Shown piece after piece: positions 43,464-50,784 of a stretch of DNA of 64,000 nt. The stretch spans positions 124,001-188,000 of the forward strand of contig NZ_AULB01000009.1 in NCBI RefSeq assembly GCF_000425065.1, read 5' to 3'. This stretch comes from Actinomadura rifamycini DSM 43936 (GTDB lineage Bacteria > Actinomycetota > Actinomycetes > Streptosporangiales > Streptosporangiaceae). The position numbers were made by a program, and so were the translations under genes. Below the pieces are notes generated by a model. That model ran no database searches and was not told the DNA's origin. It was given only the letters and a program-made list of their open reading frames with translations. Numbering within the stretch: position 1 is the first letter of the stretch; every line of letters begins with the position of its first letter.

Positions 43464-44366
43464 GTGAAAGTGCTTTACATCACCGGTTGGTGCCGTAACG
43501 GCAGCACCATGCTGGGTAATGTTCTGGCCGAGGTTCCAGGTATCGTCCATGTGGGCGAGTTGCGATTCCTCTGGCGTAATGGAGTGCTCGGTACCGGTAG
43601 TAACGCGCGGTGCGGCTGCGGCGAGAATCACCGCAAGTGCCCCTTCTGGTCCGAGGTTTTGGAAGAAGTCAGGCCGGCCGGACTCTCCCTCGAAAGGCAC
43701 GCGGCCGAAGTGGTCGCCTGGCAGGAGCAGTGCCGCACCCGGCACACCTGGCGCGTGCTGCGGGCCCCGCCCCGCAACGGCTGGCCCGAGACGCTCGCCG
43801 CGACCTACCGCGCCATCGCGCGCGTCTCCGGCGCGGAAGTGATCGTCGACGGATCAAAATACGCCTCCGACGCCGCGCTGCTGTCCCGGATGCCGGGCAT
43901 CGAGGGCCGCTACGTCCACCTCATCCGCGATCCGCGCGCCGCCGCCTGGTCATGGGCGCGGAACAAGGACTACACCGGGCAGCGCTCCCTGCTGGACAGC
44001 ACGCTGCACTGGACCGGATTCAACCTCGCCGCCGAGGCCGTCGGCCGGGCGCACCGGGAGGACTCGCTGCACATGCTGTACGAGGCCGTGGCCGGGAGCC
44101 CGCGCGCCGCGGTGGACGCCGTCCTGGACCTGCTCGGGCACGGCGGCCCCAACCCCGTCGGCGCCGACGGGACCGTCGAACTCGGCGGCAACCACACGGT
44201 CACCGGCAACCCGAACCGCTTCGGGCGGGGCCGGACCGCCATCGAGGAGGACCGCCGGTGGCGGACCGCGATGCCCGGCCCGCGGCGCGCCGCCACCACC
44301 CTCCTCGCGCTTCCGCTGCTCCACCGGTACGGCTACCCGAAGGGGACGACGTGGACCTGGGACTGA
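43464..44366 (+). CDS. PAPS-dependent sulfotransferase
   Basis: A 300-residue sulfotransferase. The 5'-phosphosulfate loop is ITGWCRNGSTMLGNVL and the 3'-phosphate site is HLIRDPRAAAWSWARN. A Cys-rich insert (RCGCGENHRKCPFW) follows the first strand, which could bind a metal. It would transfer sulfate from PAPS to a hydroxyl; in an AmCP pathway, sulfation could make a leaving group for ring closure (inference). The first ~70 codons are less GC-rich than the rest. It overlaps the SDR gene by 16 nt. Confidence 0.82.
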   Translation: MKVLYITGWCRNGSTMLGNVLAEVPGIVHVGELRFLWRNGVLGTGSNARCGCGENHRKCPFWSEVLEEVRPAGLSLERHAAEVVAWQEQCRTRHTWRVLRAPPRNGWPETLAATYRAIARVSGAEVIVDGSKYASDAALLSRMPGIEGRYVHLIRDPRAAAWSWARNKDYTGQRSLLDSTLHWTGFNLAAEAVGRAHREDSLHMLYEAVAGSPRAAVDAVLDLLGHGGPNPVGADGTVELGGNHTVTGNPNRFGRGRTAIEEDRRWRTAMPGPRRAATTLLALPLLHRYGYPKGTTWTWD

Positions 44367-45124
44367 ACGGAAAGGTGGCCCTGGTCGCCGGCGGGTCCGC
44401 GGGCATCGGCCTCGCGCTCGCCCGCGACCTGGTCCGCGAAGGCGCCGCGGTGTCGATCGCGGGCCGCGACCCGGGCCGGCTGGCCAAGGCCCGCGACGAG
44501 ATCCGCGCCGAGCTGGGCGCCGAGGTCGGCACCCGCGCGCTGGACGTGCGCGACACCGACGCGACGCGCGCCTGGATCGACGACACCGCCGCCGAGCACG
44601 GCGCGGTGCACATCGCGGTCGCCAACGCCGGCGGGCCGCCCGCCGGGCCGACGGGCGCGTTCGGCCCCGACGACTACCGCTCGGCGCTCGAACTGGGCAT
44701 GGTCGGGCACATCGCGTTCGTCCAGGCCGCGCTGCCGCACCTGCGCCGGGCCGGCTGGGGGCGGATCCTGATGATCACCAGCGAGACGGTCCGCGAGATC
44801 ATCCCGAAGTTCGCGCTGTCGGGCATCGTCCGGCCGGGACTGATCGGCTACGCCAAGACGCTGGTCCACGAGCTGGGCCCCGGGGACGTCACCGTGAACG
44901 TGCTCGCCCCCGGCTACACCGCGACGGACGCCCTGCTCGCCGACCTGACCGGCGACGCCGAGGCGGAGACCGCCCGCGTCGCCGCGGAGGCGGGCATCCC
45001 GCTCGGCCGGGTGGCCCGGCCCGAGGAGGTCGCGGCCGTGGGAACGTTCCTGCTGAGCGCCCGCGCGAGCTTCGTCACCGGAACCGTCCAGGTCGTCGAC
45101 GGCGGCCGCTCCCTGGGGATGTGA
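44351..45124 (+). CDS. SDR-family oxidoreductase without the Tyr-x-x-x-Lys motif
   Basis: A 257-residue SDR. The coenzyme loop is VAGGSAGIGLALA, the NAGG motif is present, and the C terminus VTGTVQVVDGGRSLGM is standard. At the active site, however, MITSETVREIIPKFALSGIV gives no Tyr-x-x-x-Lys; the region reads LSGIVRPGLIG. I know of a divergent FabG-like subgroup with a similar Ser/Arg pattern whose activity is unclear. GTG at 44351 overlaps the sulfotransferase, and the encapsulin-like gene begins 3 bp after the stop. It may reduce the ketone formed by the transketolase, or serve as a binding protein. Confidence 0.82.
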   Translation: MDLGLNGKVALVAGGSAGIGLALARDLVREGAAVSIAGRDPGRLAKARDEIRAELGAEVGTRALDVRDTDATRAWIDDTAAEHGAVHIAVANAGGPPAGPTGAFGPDDYRSALELGMVGHIAFVQAALPHLRRAGWGRILMITSETVREIIPKFALSGIVRPGLIGYAKTLVHELGPGDVTVNVLAPGYTATDALLADLTGDAEAETARVAAEAGIPLGRVARPEEVAAVGTFLLSARASFVTGTVQVVDGGRSLGM

Positions 45125-45127
45125 TCC

Positions 45128-45967
45128 ATGTCGGACGTGCACATGCTGCTGGACGATCCCGCACTGACGCGGCGCAGCCCGGGGGAGGAGTTCGCCCTCG
45201 CCCACGCCCGGCACGGGCCCGGCGCGCGGGTCGAGCTGCGCGCGTCCATCAGCGACCTGTTCCCGCCCGCGAAGCGCCGGCCCCGCTTCACCGTCCGGCA
45301 CCTGCTCCGCAAGGCCGTCGTGGACGCCGACGAGACCGTCGTCTTCACCGAGCGGGCCGAGAACACCAAGCCGGACGACGCCGCCCCCGAGTGGGAGTTC
45401 GAGGTGGGCGCGGCGACGGTGCGGACGCAGACGGTCAGCGCGTCCGTCCCGGTGCCGGCGGAGATCCTCGCCGACCCGGCGGCGCTGGCCGCGTTCGTCG
45501 ACTACCGCCTGCTCGTGCGGCTCGGCACGGCGGAGAACGACGTGCTGCTCAACGGGACCGGCCCGATCCGCGGCCTGCTGCGGACGCCGGGGCTGCGGCA
45601 CCGCCCGTCCGCGCCGGAGGACCGCGGGTCGGCCGCCCGCGCGCTGCTGGCGACGGCGGCGCTGTGCGAGTGGTACGGCGGGTCCGCCGACGGGATCGTC
45701 CTGCACCCGGACGACTGGTGGCCGCTGGTCGAGGACGGCGCGTTCCTCGAACGGCTGGCCGCCCAGGGCGTCAAGGTCAGCCGCACCCGCATGGTGCCCC
45801 CGGGGACGGCGCTCGTCGGCGACTTCACCGCCGCCGCGACGCTGCTGGACCGCCGCTCGTCGGTGATCCGGCTGGACGGCGGCGCGCTGGTCGCCGAGAT
45901 CCGCGAGGGACTCGCCGTGCACCTGCCGGGGCACTTCGTGCTGGCCGCGCTGCCGGGCCGGGCCTGA
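45128..45967 (+). CDS. Encapsulin-like HK97-fold shell protein
   Basis: A 279-residue protein with the major-capsid/encapsulin fold. Residues ~1-60 form an N-arm with basic residues, ~65-105 a long E-loop (VFTERAENTKPDDAAPEWEF, then VRTQTVSASVPVP), ~105-160 the P-domain spine helix (AALAAFVDYRLLVRLGTAEN) ending in the phage-like DVLLNGTGPIRGLLRTPG, and ~170-279 the A-domain (DGIVLHPDDWWPL, VVGDFT-type GDFTAAATLLDRR). No prophage gene surrounds it. I recall natural-product-associated encapsulins (family 3) being described in clusters of this kind. It is coupled to SDR and transketolase genes, so an enzyme-filled nanocompartment for the AmCP pathway is likely. The fold is assigned by pattern, not by alignment. 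Confidence 0.8.
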   Translation: MSDVHMLLDDPALTRRSPGEEFALAHARHGPGARVELRASISDLFPPAKRRPRFTVRHLLRKAVVDADETVVFTERAENTKPDDAAPEWEFEVGAATVRTQTVSASVPVPAEILADPAALAAFVDYRLLVRLGTAENDVLLNGTGPIRGLLRTPGLRHRPSAPEDRGSAARALLATAALCEWYGGSADGIVLHPDDWWPLVEDGAFLERLAAQGVKVSRTRMVPPGTALVGDFTAAATLLDRRSSVIRLDGGALVAEIREGLAVHLPGHFVLAALPGRA

Positions 45968-46821
45968 TGGGCGCGCCGGCGCGGGCGGACCTCGCGGCGA
46001 CGGCCCACCGGGTCCGCGAGCACATCGTGGGCATGTGCGGCGGGCCGGAGGGCGGCCACCTCGGCGGGTCGATGTCGCTGGTGGAGATCCTCACCGTCCT
46101 CTACTTCGACGTCATGCGGATCGACCCGCGCCGCCCCGCCGCCGCGGACCGCGACATCCTCGTCCTCGGCAAGGGGCACGGCGCCATCTGCCTGTACGGC
46201 GTGCTGGCCGAGCGCGGCTTCTTCCCGGTCGGGGAGCTGGCGGAGTACGCCCGGCCGGGCAGCAGGCTCATGGGCCATCCGGTCCGCGCCGTCCCGGGGG
46301 TGGAGATGCCCACCGGCTCCCTCGGCCACGGGCTCGCGCTCGCCAACGGATTCGCGCTCGCCGACCGGGACCGCCGCTGCTTCGCCGTCCTCGGCGACGG
46401 CGAGCTGCAGGAGGGCTCGGTGTGGGAGGCGGCCATGGCCTCCGCCGCGCTCGGGCTCGGCAACCTGACGGCCGTCATCGACCGGAACCGGCTGCAGATC
46501 ACCGGTCCCACCGAGGACGCGATCGGCCTGGAGCCGCTCGCGGACCGCTGGCGGAGCTTCGGCTGGTCGGTGCGGGAGGTGGACGGCCACGACTTCGCCG
46601 CCCTGCGCGGCGCGCTCGCCCCCGGCGCGTCCGGCGCGAACGGGAGCGCGGCGCGCCGGGACGGGCGCCCGGTGGCGGTCATCGCCCACACGGTGAAGGG
46701 CCGCGGGCTCCCGTCGGTCGAGGCGAAGACCCGCAGCCACTACGCGAAGCTGAGCGGCCGCCAGGCCGACCGCTCGCTGGCCGTGCTGCGCGCCCGGCGC
46801 AGAAGGGAGGAGGCCCCGTGA
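45967..46821 (+). CDS. Transketolase N-terminal (TPP-binding) subunit
   Basis: A 284-residue split transketolase subunit. Signature parts are EGGHLGGSMSLVEILTVLYF, LGKGHGAICLYGVL, TGSLGHGLALANG and the TPP motif GDGELQEGSVWEAAMAS through DRNRLQITG. It pairs with the C-terminal subunit encoded next. Start and preceding stop share TGATG. In AmCP pathways such as vazabitide A, a transketolase transfers a two-carbon ketol to the carrier-bound glutamate semialdehyde, extending it to a C7 amino acid (established for that system). I infer the same here. Confidence 0.9.
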   Translation: MGAPARADLAATAHRVREHIVGMCGGPEGGHLGGSMSLVEILTVLYFDVMRIDPRRPAAADRDILVLGKGHGAICLYGVLAERGFFPVGELAEYARPGSRLMGHPVRAVPGVEMPTGSLGHGLALANGFALADRDRRCFAVLGDGELQEGSVWEAAMASAALGLGNLTAVIDRNRLQITGPTEDAIGLEPLADRWRSFGWSVREVDGHDFAALRGALAPGASGANGSAARRDGRPVAVIAHTVKGRGLPSVEAKTRSHYAKLSGRQADRSLAVLRARRRREEAP

Positions 46822-47918
46822 CCGGCGACGGGACGGGCACGCCGGACGGCGCGCGCGGAGACCGGCCGGACCGGCGCCCGGAAGCGGGCCCGGACCGGCG
46901 TTCGGGAACGCGGACGGACGAGCGCCCGGCCGCACGGCCGCGGTCCGCGCGGGAGGTGTACCGCGACCTGCTGCCCGGGCTGATGGGCGCCGACGAGCGG
47001 CTCTACTGCCTCGACAGCGACACCGGGCTGTTCGAGCGGGACGCCTTCGCCGCCGTGCCCGGCCGCTACCTCAACCTCGGGATCGCCGAGCACAACCTGA
47101 TGGGCACGGCCGCCGGGCTCGCCGCGAGCGGGAAGATGCCGTTCGTCACCACGATGGCCACCTTCGCCGCCACCCGCGCGCTGGAGTTCATCAAGATCGA
47201 CATCGCGTACAACGCGCTGCCGGTCCGGATCGTCGCGACCCACGGGGGGCTGGCCGCGGGGCACCTCGGACCGACCCACCACGCGCTCGAGGACCTCGGC
47301 ATCATGCGGATGCTGCCGGGCTTCACCGTGGTCGTCCCGGGCGACGCGCGGCAGGCGGAGGAGGCGGTCCGGCAGAGCCTGGCGCTGCCCGGCCCCGTCT
47401 ACATCCGGCTCGGCCGCGGCGCCACCCCGGACCTGGACGGCGGCGGACCCGGCGCCGCCCCGTTCGAGATCGGCCGCGCCCAGTGGCTGCGGCCGCCGCC
47501 CGGGGACGTGGCGCTCATGGCGTGCGGGCCGCACCCGGTGCTGGCCGCGCTGCGCGCCGCGGACCTGCTGGCGGCGCGCGGGGTGCGGGCGGCCGTGCTC
47601 AACCTGCACACGCCGCACCCGCTCGACGCGGACGCGGTCCTGGAGGCCGCCGCGGGCGCCCGGGGCGTCGTCACCGTCGAGGAGCACTGGCGCTCGGGCG
47701 GGCTCGGCGGCGCGGTCGCCGAGACGCTGGCCGAGCACGCGCCCGTCCGGGTGGCGCGGATCGGCATGCCCGCGACGTTCGCCGAGCGCGCGGGCGACCA
47801 GGAGCACCTGCTCGACCGGTACGGCATCACGGCCGACGCGGCCGTCGCCGCGGCACTGAAGCTGTTCAGCGGAACCCATGGAGGTGGTACGGATGACCCT
47901 TGCCTGTCCCGAGTGTGA
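46818..47918 (+). CDS. Transketolase C-terminal (pyrimidine-binding) subunit with disordered N-terminal tail
   Basis: A 366-residue partner subunit: YLNLGIAEHNLMGTAAGLA with the TPP-activating Glu, THGGLAAGHLGPTHHALED, and VTVEEHWRSGGLGGAVAE in the C-terminal domain. Before the domain (which starts near AREVYRDLLPG) are about 43 Asp/Arg/Pro/Gly-rich residues, unusual for this subunit and likely disordered. Such tails carry cargo-loading signals in other encapsulin systems, so this one is a candidate. GTGA overlap couples it to the first subunit, and its end overlaps the carrier protein gene by 26 nt. Confidence 0.9.
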   Translation: MTGDGTGTPDGARGDRPDRRPEAGPDRRSGTRTDERPAARPRSAREVYRDLLPGLMGADERLYCLDSDTGLFERDAFAAVPGRYLNLGIAEHNLMGTAAGLAASGKMPFVTTMATFAATRALEFIKIDIAYNALPVRIVATHGGLAAGHLGPTHHALEDLGIMRMLPGFTVVVPGDARQAEEAVRQSLALPGPVYIRLGRGATPDLDGGGPGAAPFEIGRAQWLRPPPGDVALMACGPHPVLAALRAADLLAARGVRAAVLNLHTPHPLDADAVLEAAAGARGVVTVEEHWRSGGLGGAVAETLAEHAPVRVARIGMPATFAERAGDQEHLLDRYGITADAAVAAALKLFSGTHGGGTDDPCLSRV

Positions 47919-48060
47919 GGGCCCGGTACGGCTCGCCGAGCCCGTCCGGATGAGCGAGATCGCCCAGTGCGCGGACTGCTCCAGCGAACTCGAGGTCGTC
48001 GCCCTGGACCCGGTGACCCTCGAACTCGCCCCCGAGATCGAGGAGGACTGGGGAGAGTGA
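47893..48060 (+). CDS. lysW: LysW-like amino-group carrier protein (AmCP)
   Basis: A 55-residue acidic zinc-ribbon-like protein. Two Cys-x-x-Cys pairs (CPECEG, then CADCSS) bind a metal. The C terminus ends in the diagnostic EEDWGE, whose terminal Glu gamma-carboxyl is linked to the amino group of the substrate. I start at ATG 47893, 7 bp after a GGAGGT site; an in-frame ATG at 47878 would place it in the site itself. LysX-like ligase follows with a GTGA overlap. AmCPs protect the amino group during lysine or arginine synthesis, and in Streptomyces also serve secondary metabolism. Confidence 0.93.
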   Translation: MTLACPECEGPVRLAEPVRMSEIAQCADCSSELEVVALDPVTLELAPEIEEDWGE

Positions 48061-48980
48061 GGCCGGTGGCCGTCCTCGCCTCCCGCGTCCGCTACGAGGA
48101 GAAACGCATCTTCGCCGCGCTGGAGCGGCGCGGGGTCGCGTACGCGCACGTCGACACCCGCCGGCTCGCCGACGAGCCGGGCGGGCCCGCGGCGGGCGGC
48201 GCGCCGGAGTACGCGGCGGCGCTGAACCGGGAGATCTCCCACAGCCGCGGCCTGTACGCGTCGCTGCTGCTGGAGGCCCGCGGCGTCGCGACCGTCAACA
48301 CGTCCGACACCATCACCGCCTGCGGCGACAAGCTGCGGACCACGCTGCTGCTGCGGCGCGCCGGGGTGCCCGTCCCGCGCACCGCGGTCGCGCTCGCCCC
48401 CGAGGCGGGCGCCGACGCCGCCGAACGGCTGGGCTTCCCGGTCGTGATCAAGCCGCTGGCGGGGTCCTGGGGGCGGCTGGTCGCGGCCGTCCGCGACCGG
48501 GACCAGGCGGAGACCGTCCTGGAGCACCGCGCCGCCCTGCCGACCCCGCAGCAGCACATCGTCTACCTGCAGGAACTCGTCGACAAGCCGAACCGCGACA
48601 TCCGGGTGATCGTGGCCGGGGACGAGGTGGTCGGCGCGACGTACCGCTACGCGGACGGCTGGCGGACGAACGCCGCCCGGGGCGCGCGGTCGGTCCCCTG
48701 CCCGCTCACCCCGGACCTCACCGAGCCGGCGCGCGCGGCCGCCCGCGCCGTCGGCGGCGGGGTGCTGGGCGTCGACCTGGTCGAGGGCCCCGCCGGGCCC
48801 CTCGTCCTGGAGGTGAACCACACCGTGGAGTTCCACGGGTTCCAGGAAGCGCACGGCGACGCCGTCGACGTGGCCGACGCCATCGTCGCGCACCTGCTGG
48901 ACGCGGCGTCCCGCGCCGGCGCCGAGCCCGCCGCCGCGGCCGGGTCGGCGCCGGGCGCGCGAACCGGGGAGGCGACATGA
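48057..48980 (+). CDS. lysX: LysX-like ATP-grasp ligase, AmCP-glutamate ligase
   Basis: A 307-residue ATP-grasp enzyme that couples an amino acid (Glu or aminoadipate) to the C-terminal Glu of the carrier protein. Typical parts are TVNTSDTITACGDKLRTTLLL, FPVVIKPLAGSWGRLVAAV, VYLQELVDKPNRDIRVIVAG and the Mg-binding LEVNHTVEFHGF. About 24 Ala/Gly-rich residues follow the fold at the C terminus and are probably disordered. It is coupled on both sides. Glutamate is the expected substrate if the pathway follows the vazabitide model. Confidence 0.92.
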   Translation: MRPVAVLASRVRYEEKRIFAALERRGVAYAHVDTRRLADEPGGPAAGGAPEYAAALNREISHSRGLYASLLLEARGVATVNTSDTITACGDKLRTTLLLRRAGVPVPRTAVALAPEAGADAAERLGFPVVIKPLAGSWGRLVAAVRDRDQAETVLEHRAALPTPQQHIVYLQELVDKPNRDIRVIVAGDEVVGATYRYADGWRTNAARGARSVPCPLTPDLTEPARAAARAVGGGVLGVDLVEGPAGPLVLEVNHTVEFHGFQEAHGDAVDVADAIVAHLLDAASRAGAEPAAAAGSAPGARTGEAT

Positions 48981-49984
48981 TCCGGGTCGGCGTCATGGGC
49001 GCCGCCGGATACCTGGGCGGCGAACTGCTGCGGCTGCTGCTGGGGCATCCCGGGGCGACGGTCGCGCAGGCGGTCTCCACCCGCTTCCCGGGCCGCCGCG
49101 CCGACTCCGTCCACCCCAACCTGCGCGGCCAGACCGACCTGGTGTTCACGGCACCGGACGACCTGGACACCTGCGACGTGCTGCTGACGGCCACGCCGCA
49201 CCGGGCCACCATGGCGCTGCTGCCCGAGGTGAGAAAGCGGGCGGGCACGGTCATCGACCTCTCGGGGGACTTCCGGGACCCCGACCCCGCGGTCTACGAG
49301 CGGTACTACGGCGTGCCGCACGCCGCCCCCGAACTGCTCGGCGCGTTCGTCCCCGGCATCCCGGAGATGTACCGGGCCGAACTGGCCGGGGCCGACCTGA
49401 TCAGTGTGCCGGGATGCGCGGCGACCGCCGCGACCCTCGCCCTGCTGCCGCTGGCCGGGCTGGTCCGGCCGGACGTGCAGATCGACGCGCGCACGGGGTC
49501 GAGCGGCTCGGGCGCGCTCGCCGGGGCCGCCAACCTGCACGCCGAGCGCAGCGGCGCGATGCGGGTGTTCGCCCCGGTGCGGCACCGGCACGAGGCCGAG
49601 GTGACCCGGCTGACCGGCCTGGACGCCCGGATGACCGCCACCGGCGTCGAGGCCGTGCGCGGGGTGCAGGTCGTCTGCCACGCCACCGGGACGGCCGACG
49701 AGAAGACCCTGCGGCGCGCCTACCGCGAACGCTACGCGGACGAGCCGTTCGTCCGGGTCGTCGCCCACCGCACGGGCGCGCACCGGTTCCCCGACCCGAA
49801 GCTGCTGTCCGGGTCGAACTACTGCGACGTCGGCTTCGCGGTGGACGGCGACCGGATCACCGCGATCGCGGCCTTGGACAACCTCGTGAAGGGCGGAGCG
49901 GGCGCCGCGGTGCAGTGCCTCAACATCCGCGCCGGCGAGCCCGAGACCCTGGGCCTGGGGTTCCCCGGCCTGCACCCGGTCTGA
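48977..49984 (+). CDS. lysY: LysY/ArgC-like acyl-phosphate reductase for AmCP-bound glutamate
   Basis: A 335-residue NADPH-dependent semialdehyde dehydrogenase. The coenzyme motif is VGVMGAAGYLGGELLRLLLGHP, the catalytic Cys is in VPGCAATAATLALL, and the conserved His region is PVRHRHEAEV. It reduces the gamma-phosphoryl group made by the kinase to an aldehyde on the carrier-bound amino acid. The stop and the next ATG share TGATG. Orthology to ArgC of arginine synthesis is possible, but the AmCP neighbourhood favours LysY-type function. Confidence 0.92.
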   Translation: MIRVGVMGAAGYLGGELLRLLLGHPGATVAQAVSTRFPGRRADSVHPNLRGQTDLVFTAPDDLDTCDVLLTATPHRATMALLPEVRKRAGTVIDLSGDFRDPDPAVYERYYGVPHAAPELLGAFVPGIPEMYRAELAGADLISVPGCAATAATLALLPLAGLVRPDVQIDARTGSSGSGALAGAANLHAERSGAMRVFAPVRHRHEAEVTRLTGLDARMTATGVEAVRGVQVVCHATGTADEKTLRRAYRERYADEPFVRVVAHRTGAHRFPDPKLLSGSNYCDVGFAVDGDRITAIAALDNLVKGGAGAAVQCLNIRAGEPETLGLGFPGLHPV

Positions 49985-50784
49985 TGGGCGTCACCGTGGT
50001 GAAGTGCGGCGGCGCGGTGCCGCCCGAGCCGGTGTGCGCGGACCTGGCCGGGCGCGCGGGCGAGGTCGTCCTCGTGCACGGCGGCGGCCCGGAGGCCGAC
50101 CGGCTGGCGGGGGAGCTGGGCGTGCCCGCCCGCACCCTCGTGTCGCCCAGCGGCGTGACCAGCCGGTACACCGACCCCGCCATGCTGGACGTCGTCACCC
50201 TCGCGCTCGCGGGACGGGTCAAGCCGCGGCTGCTGCGCGCCCTCGCGGCGGCGGACGTCCCGGCGGTCGGGCTGACCGGGCTCGACGGCGGGCTGCTGCG
50301 GGCGCGGCGCAAACCCGCGCAGCGCACCGTCCGGGACGGCCGCACCGTGCTCGTCCGGGACGACCACAGCGGGCGCGTCACCGGCGTGCGGACCCGGGTG
50401 CTGCGGGTGCTGCTCGACGGCGGGTTCGTCCCGGTGGTGTCGCCGCCCGCGCTGGGCGAGGACGGCGCGCCGGTGAACGTGGACGCCGACCGGGCCGCGG
50501 CGGCGGTGGCGGGCGCGCTCGGCGCCGAGCGGCTGGTGCTGCTGACCACGGCACCCGGCCTGCTGCGCGACGCGGCCGACGAGGACACCGTCCTGGACCG
50601 CTGCGCGCTGGCCCCCGACGGCCCGGTGCCGTACGCGGCGAGCGGCGGCATGCACCGCAAGCTCATCGCCTCTCGCGAGGCGCTGCTCGCCGGCGTCCCC
50701 CGGGTCTCGGTCTGCGACGGGCGCGTGCCCCGTCCGGTCACCGCGGCCCTGCGCGGCGCCGGCACGACCCTGGAGATCACATGA
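49984..50784 (+). CDS. lysZ: LysZ/ArgB-like kinase for AmCP-bound glutamate
   Basis: A 266-residue amino acid kinase. VVKCGGAVP begins the phosphate loop, VLVHGGGPEADRLAGELG and SPSGVTSRYTDPAML match the LysZ rather than the ArgB pattern, and VNVDADRAAAAVAGALGAERLVLLTTAPGLL is the second nucleotide region. It phosphorylates the side-chain carboxylate of the carrier-bound residue. It lies between LysY- and LysK-like genes in a fully coupled run. Confidence 0.92.
   Translation: MGVTVVKCGGAVPPEPVCADLAGRAGEVVLVHGGGPEADRLAGELGVPARTLVSPSGVTSRYTDPAMLDVVTLALAGRVKPRLLRALAAADVPAVGLTGLDGGLLRARRKPAQRTVRDGRTVLVRDDHSGRVTGVRTRVLRVLLDGGFVPVVSPPALGEDGAPVNVDADRAAAAVAGALGAERLVLLTTAPGLLRDAADEDTVLDRCALAPDGPVPYAASGGMHRKLIASREALLAGVPRVSVCDGRVPRPVTAALRGAGTTLEIT

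Noticed and set aside
45128..45967. HK97-fold gene as part of a prophage
   Set aside because: No portal, prohead protease, terminase, tail or integrase gene is near, and it overlaps metabolic genes on both sides.
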